A stretch of DNA of 5,252 nt from an uncultured Rhodopirellula sp. Its GTDB lineage: Bacteria > Planctomycetota > Planctomycetia > Pirellulales > Pirellulaceae. This document shows, piece after piece, positions 1-5,252 of the stretch. The stretch lies in contig CAJXTM010000356.1 of NCBI GenBank assembly GCA_913061385.1, positions 1-5,252 of the forward strand, in the 5' to 3' direction. How positions within the stretch are numbered: the stretch's first letter is position 1; each line of letters starts with the position of its first letter. The notes under the pieces are model-generated. The model was not told the origin of the DNA and did not search any database. It saw only the letters and a program-made list of their open reading frames with translations. The position numbers were made by a program, and so were the translations under genes.

Positions 1-143
1 CACCCCAGATCGGAATACCCCAAATCATCGGCAAGAATTAGGACGATATTCGGGCGTTCGTCCGTTCGCTCAGCAAACGCGACCGATCCTAACAGACTCG
101 TGAACCAAGCCGCCAAACAAATACTACGCATGAATCGTTTCAT
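1..143 (-). CDS. Exported sulfatase, N-terminal fragment (runs off the window)
   Basis: Only the first 47 codons and two bases of the next are present; the gene continues beyond position 1. The protein starts MKRFMRSICLAAWF, a Sec-type signal peptide with basic N-terminus and hydrophobic core, and a likely cleavage site after Ala24 (motif AFA). The mature part then reads RPNIVLILADDLGYSDLG (residues 30-47), the classic first strand of formylglycine (S1/arylsulfatase-like) sulfatases; the paired Asp residues 39-40 are calcium ligands in this family. The incomplete next codon begins TG, fitting the Cys often found after GYSDLG. The catalytic C-x-P-x-R motif lies outside the window, so activity cannot be judged. 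ATG at 141-143 is chosen because it gives a full signal peptide; Met5 is a possible alternative and no strong Shine-Dalgarno decides between them. The gene lies 308 bp downstream of the sulfatase-PhoD fusion on the same strand. Substrate is unknown. Confidence 0.88.
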   Translation of the reverse strand, partial: MKRFMRSICLAAWFTSLLGSVAFAERTDERPNIVLILADDLGYSDLG

Positions 144-451
144 ATTTCAGCTTTCAACAATCTATGTCTGCCTTGAACCAGTTATCAAAAAACGACCACA
201 CACCGACCGTGCCTGGAAGGGTGGACAGCCAATGCGTTAGTGCCGCTTTCGAACCTAGCGAAACCAGCAATCCCTCAAAGACTTTGCCACCAACACCGCA
301 TTCATACGCAGAAAAGCATTCTCCTGCGTGCTGCTTTTACAAGCCGACGTGGTCACAAGTAACATTATCTCTAATGACGGTCAAACACTCCCAAGACTCA
401 CCCACCTGCTTTTTGCAGCGGAGAGAGCAACCTCAATAACAAGTTTTCTTG
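144..451. other. Intergenic gap between two same-strand sulfatase genes
   Basis: This 308-bp stretch separates the end of the fusion gene from the start of the partial sulfatase. I see no RNA gene, repeat or recognisable protein. A 91-codon plus-strand reading frame (164-439) fits inside it but has no ribosome binding site, no recognisable motif and the wrong orientation. The stretch presumably holds the 3' end of the fusion transcript and either a promoter or an untranslated spacer for the next sulfatase. A weak hairpin at 312-338 is the only structure worth naming. Confidence 0.6.
312..338 (-). terminator. Possible weak terminator hairpin after the fusion gene
   Basis: AAAAGCA at 312-318 and TGCTTTT at 332-338 are perfect inverted repeats: a 7-bp stem with a 13-base loop. 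Read on the minus strand the stem ends in TTTT, like the U-run of an intrinsic terminator, about 114 bases past the fusion-gene stop. The stem has only three G/C pairs and the U-run is part of the stem, so stability would be low. It may be chance. If real it could act in both directions. Confidence 0.22.
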
Positions 452-3400
452 CTACTCGTGCGCAACCTCGATGCGAAGTGGCCAACCGGGAATGCGTTTC
501 TGATCTGGCTCGCGCTCCGCGTTCATACTGTGCAACTCACAGATAATTGTCATCTCTTGTTTATTGAACCTAACCATTCCGTATCCGTTCGCCCCAGGTG
601 CAGTTGCCGCGACGGTAATTTTATTTCCGAAACGATCGTGATGATTCCCCGAACCGTCGATACCCGGTATTTCCCGTCCCTGCGGTGGTACAGCGGGGCC
701 CCACTTACGATTTTGCTTGGAAGCGAACGCCGGTACAGAATAGCCCCATGGCCCGTCACCCCACGCGTCTATTCCGTGCTGATGCAGAGTTCCGAAGTGA
801 ATATCGCCTGCGAGCATGATCGCTTTTGAAGGTGCAATTGCTGCTAACGCTCGATTGCGTGCAGACTGTGGCCATCCGTTTGCGTCCATGTCCCCATAAC
901 GAACATCGTAATTACCGATATTCACGAAAGGAGATTGCGACAAAACCGCTGCAAGCTTCTTTTCCTCAGCAACCTGCAAAGCCCATTCACGTACGAACGC
1001 TTCTTGAATTCCTCCCAACAACTGCAAATCGGCCCTATCCAACAGCGACGCATCGAACGCCGGATCCATGATCACCTCTGGTGTACGGTTCGGACGCTTC
1101 GACAGTGGATCATTGATCGCTTTCGTGACAACCTCCGAAGGCGGCGATTTGAATTTCCGGTCTTCCAATATGGCAAAGCTTACGCCGCCGTACTCTAGCG
1201 CCGTGAAGTAGGCATTGATCCCATCACCCCATGGACCTTTCGCTGCTGCATCAGGTAGATGCCATGTCTGAGTCTCTTCCACTGCGTTGACCCACAGTGG
1301 ATGCTGTGGATAGCCGCCGGTGGTACGATCGCCAATCATCCGCCGCCCCCCATCTCCCCACAGATCACTGGCATAAACATCGTGATCGTCGGTGATCATG
1401 ATCGACGGTCGGTCCTTCAGCAGATCGCGGAAAGTGAGACCAAACTTGCGCCATTTCGCAAGATAGTTTGCCATCGCTTCAGGAACTTCCGACTCATTTT
1501 CACAGAGAACCACCTCACCCCCTGCGTTACTCTCATAAATCTGATCTCCTGCAAAGAACACCAGATCGGGGTCCTGCCTGATCATTTGCGCAACGGCTAA
1601 TTCATACGGAAACCATTTATCATTCACACAAGCCACAACCATCAAATCAAGAACCTCTGCATTCTTGGGATTCGCTCGGATGATTCCCTCTAAACTGCTC
1701 TTGCCCGATTTGATTCGATACGGCACCTCGCTCTCCTGCTGCCAATCCTCAACCCGGAACACCGCCATGGCTGTCAGTGAATCAATTTGTGAATCCATCA
1801 CTTTTCCCCAGACTCCCTGATGGTTTAGCCACAACTCCGCCGAGGCATCCACAGGATTCAAGGGATCCGCATCAGTATGTGCGGCGATCTTGAGCGTATT
1901 GTTTGCCAATCCATATTGGCTCCACAACAAGGACGGCACCGCTTCACTAGAGTTATTCAGTCGCTCGACGGAAACGAAGTACGCCCCATGAGTCTTCCCG
2001 TCTGGTGCTGTTAGCCACGTTTTCAGTTCGGTCGGACCCACTGGCAATTCAAGATCGAATGACACGCTCGATTGTTCATCAGGGCTGACGATTTTCTGCG
2101 TTGCTTCTTGTCCTGCGATCCGAACGCGTGCCAAGGACGAATCGATGGGCCGATTGATCGAAGTGGGCCACCTCGACAATGTGAAACGGTACTTACCTGG
2201 CGTGGCAACTTCGATGGCCCAGCTCGCGTTGGCAATTTTTCGTCGCACAACATGGGAACGGGCCCATGGTGGTCCACCCGTTGGCATGACCCATTCTTGA
2301 CTGGTAATGTCAGTCGGATTCTCCAGATCGCTCCCGATGAGGATCCGCGAGGGTACCATGCCAGACCGCACAGACTGATACCACTTTAAATGGGCATCAC
2401 GAAGGCGTTTGAAAGCGTCGGGGAACTTTGCGGCGACATCTGTCCGCTGCATCGGATCTTGCTTGATGTCATACAGTTCGCGGCCTTCCACTAGCCTCCA
2501 TCGCGAAGTCATCGCAGCACCGATCAACCAAGGATCATCAGGTTCCCAAAATCCATTGCCGCCGTGCATCTGGGTATGCAATATTCGCTCAGGCCAATCG
2601 CCAGGGTCATCGGTCATCAAGGTCACCAAGGACTTACCATCAAGGGGAGGCCAGTCTGCTGGTCGCTGCAAATCGCAGAGTTCCATTAATGTTGGTGTCA
2701 GATCAAAATGCATCGCCAACGACTCGACTTCCTTCGGCTCGCTGAACTGTTCACCGTAGTGTCGAATGAACAGCGGAACCCGATGCCCACCCTCGTACGC
2801 CGAACTCTTTCCACCACGCCGATAACCGTTTTCGCTTGGGTCCAAAGGGAAACCGGTAATCCTTCCCCCCTCACCGAATAAGGCTCCTGCCGAGGTGCCA
2901 TTGTCTGTCAGGAAAATCAAAATCGTTTCAGATTCAAGCTGCTCATCGTTTAAGAATTCACGCAACCGTCCAAGGTTCCAATCCAAGTTTGCGACCATAC
3001 CCATGAACGCAGCTTGTGTAGGCGGACAGCCCGCGTCCAAGTAGGGCTTCTTCCAATTTTCACCGACCAGGTAAGGTCCATGAGGCGCATTGGTAGCCAG
3101 ATAGACAAAGAACGGTTTATTTCCACCTGCATCCGTCAACACGCCGTCCATGAAGCTCATCGCCTCGTCAAACCATACATCGGTGCAATATCCGTCGAAT
3201 TGTTTCCACTTGTCCCCCACCAAATAGGTGTCGTCAAAATAATCATTGCCCCAGTAATCGGAGATTTGTGTGACCCCACCACAACGATGCCAAACCGAAC
3301 GCTCGAACCCTTTGTCCATCGGTCGGGCGGGTGCATTATCCCCTAAATGCCACTTCCCAAACATTCCTGTCGCATACCCGTTGATTGTGAAAAGGTCTCC

Positions 3401-3748
3401 AAGCGACTTTTCACGCTTGTGAAGACTGGTCCGCCCAGACGAGGTGCGATAGGCACCGGTCCGCGCGGGATATCTACCAGTCATCAATGCTGCGCGTGTT
3501 GGGGTGCAAAACGGCGCGACATGAAAATCGGTGAAACGTATTGACTCGGAACTCAATGCGTCCAAATTCGGTGTTTTGAGCGTCGGGTTACCATGGGCGG
3601 ACAAGTCACCGTAGCCCTGATCATCACTCATGATCACGATCACGTTGGGTCGTTTTGCCCGCTCGCCCAAAGCGTCAGACGCTGACATCAACAACATCAC
3701 GCCACAAACCGCAAACAGTCCCGTCAATCGAGATACACACGCTCGCAT
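452..3748 (-). CDS. Exported sulfatase fused to PhoD-like metallophosphatase, 1098 aa
   Basis: Predicted secreted hydrolase with two enzymes in one chain. Residues 1-28 form a Sec-type signal peptide (cleavage probably after ALG). Residues about 30-470 are an S1-type sulfatase: RPNVIVIMSDDQGYGD (Asp42, Asp43 metal ligands), CTPTR at 81-85 where Cys81 would become formylglycine, GKWH at 131-134, APHGPY (His223), TDNG (Asp282, Asn283) and Lys314; every expected active-site position is filled. Residues about 509-600 are a beta-rich segment (WAIEVATPGKYRFTLSRWP) seen after planctomycete sulfatases. From about 605 comes a PhoD-like part: a probable beta-sandwich (605-690), then VVACVND (Cys707), GDQIY (734-738), TDDHD (786-790), EDRKFKSPP (861-869), DANGWPQSARNRA and GDIH (981-984), the metal-site signatures of PhoD-like phosphatases/phosphodiesterases. 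Typical single-domain sulfatases and PhoD proteins are each roughly half this length. The start at 3746-3748 is chosen over an upstream ATG at 3854-3856 because only it puts the signal peptide first. Substrates are unknown; the sulfatase needs a formylglycine-generating enzyme encoded elsewhere. Confidence 0.93.
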   Translation of the reverse strand: MRACVSRLTGLFAVCGVMLLMSASDALGERAKRPNVIVIMSDDQGYGDLSAHGNPTLKTPNLDALSSESIRFTDFHVAPFCTPTRAALMTGRYPARTGAYRTSSGRTSLHKREKSLGDLFTINGYATGMFGKWHLGDNAPARPMDKGFERSVWHRCGGVTQISDYWGNDYFDDTYLVGDKWKQFDGYCTDVWFDEAMSFMDGVLTDAGGNKPFFVYLATNAPHGPYLVGENWKKPYLDAGCPPTQAAFMGMVANLDWNLGRLREFLNDEQLESETILIFLTDNGTSAGALFGEGGRITGFPLDPSENGYRRGGKSSAYEGGHRVPLFIRHYGEQFSEPKEVESLAMHFDLTPTLMELCDLQRPADWPPLDGKSLVTLMTDDPGDWPERILHTQMHGGNGFWEPDDPWLIGAAMTSRWRLVEGRELYDIKQDPMQRTDVAAKFPDAFKRLRDAHLKWYQSVRSGMVPSRILIGSDLENPTDITSQEWVMPTGGPPWARSHVVRRKIANASWAIEVATPGKYRFTLSRWPTSINRPIDSSLARVRIAGQEATQKIVSPDEQSSVSFDLELPVGPTELKTWLTAPDGKTHGAYFVSVERLNNSSEAVPSLLWSQYGLANNTLKIAAHTDADPLNPVDASAELWLNHQGVWGKVMDSQIDSLTAMAVFRVEDWQQESEVPYRIKSGKSSLEGIIRANPKNAEVLDLMVVACVNDKWFPYELAVAQMIRQDPDLVFFAGDQIYESNAGGEVVLCENESEVPEAMANYLAKWRKFGLTFRDLLKDRPSIMITDDHDVYASDLWGDGGRRMIGDRTTGGYPQHPLWVNAVEETQTWHLPDAAAKGPWGDGINAYFTALEYGGVSFAILEDRKFKSPPSEVVTKAINDPLSKRPNRTPEVIMDPAFDASLLDRADLQLLGGIQEAFVREWALQVAEEKKLAAVLSQSPFVNIGNYDVRYGDMDANGWPQSARNRALAAIAPSKAIMLAGDIHFGTLHQHGIDAWGDGPWGYSVPAFASKQNRKWGPAVPPQGREIPGIDGSGNHHDRFGNKITVAATAPGANGYGMVRFNKQEMTIICELHSMNAEREPDQKRIPGWPLRIEVAHE

Positions 3749-4040
3749 AAGGTTACAATTCCTTGATGATAAGATTGTTTCCGTCTGTGTCGCACGTTCA
3801 CGACCCAGCCTGACGCTACACCAAATGACATTACACAACAGCCAATGGCCTTGCACAGAAGTGCCACAGCTCTCATTTGCAGCGTTATCAACAGCTTACC
3901 GAATCGCACGACCGGCTGCCCGTACATTTATTGATTATCGTTGCTATTGAGATGCATGCCGCAATCACAGAAGCTCGGTGTGCTCTGTTAGCATCTCCCC
4001 CACAGCAATCCATTTCCCGGTACCCCCACGCCAGCTCTTC
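3749..4040. promoter_or_regulatory. Divergent intergenic region, promoter(s) expected
   Basis: The region of 292 bp lies between the divergently transcribed fusion gene and the Tat-signal peptidase gene, so promoters for one or both should be here. I found no convincing -35/-10 pair, operator-like inverted repeat or riboswitch by eye. Open frames extend into it from both sides (to 3856 on the minus strand, to 3978 on the plus strand), but these are upstream extensions without signal or domain features. Confidence 0.5.
3760..3764 (-). promoter_or_regulatory. Weak Shine-Dalgarno supporting the 3748 start
   Basis: On the minus strand AAGGA occurs 11 bases before the ATG at 3748-3746. The spacing is slightly long and the match partial, but it favours this ATG over the in-frame ATG 36 codons upstream, whose extension has no signal-peptide or domain character. 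Confidence 0.35.
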
Positions 4041-5093
4041 ATGTCCCATTTTCGTCGCCGTAGCTTTTTGACTGCGGCTCCGTTCATCCCGTACTTGATC
4101 TCTGACTCAGTTGCCGCGGCACAACGTCACGACGCGTTCCCTGAATACAAAACCGAAAATGCGGAGATTGTGTTCCATACAACCGATGGGTATCCCGAAA
4201 AATGGCAGACCCTCTATCAAAACACGATTTATCATTATGCAAAGCGATGGGGACACGTCGGGCCTACACACATTTTCTTGGTTGAAAATGCGGACTGGGA
4301 TCCGGCGACGATGACAAAAAGCCGACACAAGCAATTGACCGAATCCCAACGTTCTCTCAAACAAAAGTTTGCGAAACTTCAAGGACACGATTCTGATGGA
4401 CAATTTCTTGATTGGCAAACCGGAAACCATTGGGCTGGCTGGAGTATCAGCCCTGCCCACCTAACCATTACTATGACCATGTCGCCACTGCGTGACGCGG
4501 ACCAGTTTGTGATTGGTCCGATACACGAATACACGCACGCTCTACAAACCGCCCACGGCTTCGCACGCGAAGCGATCGACGGAAATCAGATGGGACACTC
4601 TCGCTGGACTGGGCCTGCCTGGTGGCGAGAAGGATCCGCAGTACTCATTTCATACCTCTATAGCTACCATCACCCTGAACTTTTCAAAACAATAAAAACC
4701 AGCCTCTCTTGGCAACGGTTCAGCCATGAGTTGAATCGCAATTTGGATCTCTACCAGAAGGCGAAAACCCCATTGCGGGTTGGTGTCACACATGATGATT
4801 GGCAACGCCTCGAAAAAATCAACAAAGTACACCCAGTCATTTATGCTGGTGGCTCGGTCGCGTGTGCCCTTCTTTTGAAACGCTGTCGCTCACTCAAAAA
4901 TTTAATGGCGTTTCTGCCGAAGGTATCCAGATTGGGATGGGAACCGGCCTTTGAACAGCATTTCGAACTCAGTTTAGACGAATTCTATGATAATTTTGAA
5001 AGGCACGCTTCAGAAGCATCCGCGGAATTAGACCGAACTCCGCAGCCAGACAATTGGGCCGAGTTTCTAAAGAACATTCAATCGAGCAACTGA
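4041..5093 (+). CDS. Tat-exported putative zinc metallopeptidase (gluzincin, peptidase MA-like)
   Basis: A 350-residue protein beginning MSHFRRRSFLTAAPF: a twin-arginine signal (Arg-Arg-x-Phe-Leu, residues 6-10) with a short hydrophobic stretch and a likely cleavage near VAAA at 24-27, so it is probably exported folded through Tat. The core carries IGPIHEYTHALQ with HEYTH at 162-166, a zinc-binding HExxH with Glu163 as catalytic base, followed 31 residues later by GPAWWREGSAV, whose Glu197 is the probable third zinc ligand. This H-E-x-x-H...E layout and the later YAGGSVACALLLKR and ...FEQHFELSLDEFYDNFE segments match the peptidase MA-like/gluzincin pattern. The start is set at 4041 because it places the Tat motif near the N-terminus; a longer frame from 3978 would bury it behind 21 residues. 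No Shine-Dalgarno is visible before 4041. It is divergent from the fusion gene, with a separate promoter likely. Peptidase activity and substrate are inferred from the motif only; some relatives of this fold are poorly characterised. Confidence 0.85.
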   Translation: MSHFRRRSFLTAAPFIPYLISDSVAAAQRHDAFPEYKTENAEIVFHTTDGYPEKWQTLYQNTIYHYAKRWGHVGPTHIFLVENADWDPATMTKSRHKQLTESQRSLKQKFAKLQGHDSDGQFLDWQTGNHWAGWSISPAHLTITMTMSPLRDADQFVIGPIHEYTHALQTAHGFAREAIDGNQMGHSRWTGPAWWREGSAVLISYLYSYHHPELFKTIKTSLSWQRFSHELNRNLDLYQKAKTPLRVGVTHDDWQRLEKINKVHPVIYAGGSVACALLLKRCRSLKNLMAFLPKVSRLGWEPAFEQHFELSLDEFYDNFERHASEASAELDRTPQPDNWAEFLKNIQSSN

Positions 5094-5137
5094 TTACTCG
5101 AGCCAAATCAGAAACACTGCAAAACGATGTTTCGCTT

Positions 5138-5152
5138 CGCCTTGGAAAGGCG
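5138..5152 (+). terminator. Possible short terminator hairpin after the peptidase gene
   Basis: CGCCTT at 5138-5143 and AAGGCG at 5147-5152 form a perfect 6-bp stem with a 3-base loop (GGA), followed by TTT, starting 45 bases after the stop codon. Position and shape fit a weak intrinsic terminator, but the U-run is only three bases, so chance is possible. Confidence 0.33.
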
Positions 5153-5205
5153 TTTGGCGGGCAGATGGTATCCCCCCGCATCCTACTGACAGCATATAAT
5201 CAAAG

Positions 5206-5252
5206 CTGTCTCTTATACACATCTCCGAGCCCACGAGACCGAGGCTGATCTC
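5206..5252 (+). other. Illumina Nextera adapter and index contamination
   Basis: The last 47 bases are artificial. CTGTCTCTTATACACATCT (5206-5224) is the 19-bp Tn5 mosaic end used in Nextera libraries. CCGAGCCCACGAGAC (5225-5239) is the rest of the Nextera read-2 adapter in reverse complement. CGAGGCTG (5240-5247) sits where the 8-base i7 index belongs and matches, from memory, Nextera XT index N710. ATCTC (5248-5252) is the start of the P7 flow-cell sequence. The order and spacing match a read-through of a short insert exactly. Real genomic sequence therefore ends at or before 5205, and this is the end of an assembled contig. Confidence 0.98.

Noticed and set aside
7..15. AGATCGGAA near the left edge resembles the start of the Illumina TruSeq adapter
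   Set aside because: The match stops after nine bases, and on the minus strand the same bases encode part of the conserved sulfatase motif GYSDLG in frame, so this is genuine coding sequence.
186..192. A-run giving TTTTTT on the minus strand about 45 bases before the partial sulfatase
   Set aside because: No stable hairpin precedes it on the minus strand, so it does not support an intrinsic terminator.
406..418. CTGC-TTTTT-GCAG inverted repeat just downstream of the fusion-gene stop
   Set aside because: The stem has only 4 bp and no T-run follows it on the minus strand; too weak to call a terminator.
164..439. A 91-codon plus-strand frame filling most of the gap between the two minus-strand sulfatase genes
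   Set aside because: It has no ribosome binding site, no recognisable domain, signal or membrane segment, and its Ser/Thr/Pro-rich composition looks like translated noncoding DNA. A conserved homologue would change this.
452..3748. Possibility that the fusion is two genes joined by an assembly or frame error
   Set aside because: Reading frame, codon pattern and protein character are continuous across the junction, with a beta-rich linker belonging to known domain ends and no frame change; only read-level data could reopen this.
3749..4040. TTGATT-like and TATTGA-like hexamers on the plus strand near 3930-3950
   Set aside because: The spacing is far too short for a sigma-70 type promoter and such hexamers are expected by chance in A/T-rich DNA.
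5054..5248. A 64-codon plus-strand frame at the right end
   Set aside because: It overlaps the 3' end of the peptidase gene in another frame and its last residues are translated Nextera adapter, so it is an artefact.

Overview
The window looks like a piece of a planctomycete genome, most likely marine and of the Pirellulaceae (Rhodopirellula/Blastopirellula) type. This rests on gene content rather than marker genes: exported formylglycine sulfatases sit in tandem, one with the C-terminal beta-rich extension typical of planctomycete sulfatases, beside a PhoD-like phosphatase module of the kind common there and a Tat-exported zinc peptidase. Base composition is near 50% GC by eye and Shine-Dalgarno signals are weak or absent, which also fits. 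The assignment is an inference.

Layout. (1) Positions 1-143, minus strand: the first 47 codons of an exported sulfatase, cut by the window edge before its active-site motif. (2) 144-451: a 308-bp gap with no convincing gene and one weak A/T-ended hairpin. (3) 452-3748, minus strand: the main gene, one uninterrupted reading frame of 1098 residues joining a complete sulfatase to a complete PhoD-like metallophosphatase behind a single Sec-type signal peptide. (4) 3749-4040: a divergent intergenic region that must hold the promoter of at least one flanking gene, though no box stands out. (5) 4041-5093, plus strand: a 350-residue Tat-signal protein with an HExxH...E zinc site, a gluzincin-type putative peptidase. 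(6) 5094-5205: a noncoding tail with a small hairpin that could be a terminator. (7) 5206-5252: not genomic; this is Illumina Nextera adapter plus index sequence left on the end of the contig.

How the genes may work together. The two sulfatases lie in the same direction and could be co-transcribed, with the fusion gene first. All three products carry export signals, so the locus points to hydrolysis outside the cytoplasm: sulfate-ester removal, phosphate-ester removal and possibly proteolysis. A shared substrate, such as a sulfated and phosphorylated polymer or glycoprotein, is plausible but not shown by the sequence. The most notable biological item is the sulfatase-PhoD fusion with both active sites intact. 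The most important practical item is the adapter at the right end, which creates a false open reading frame.
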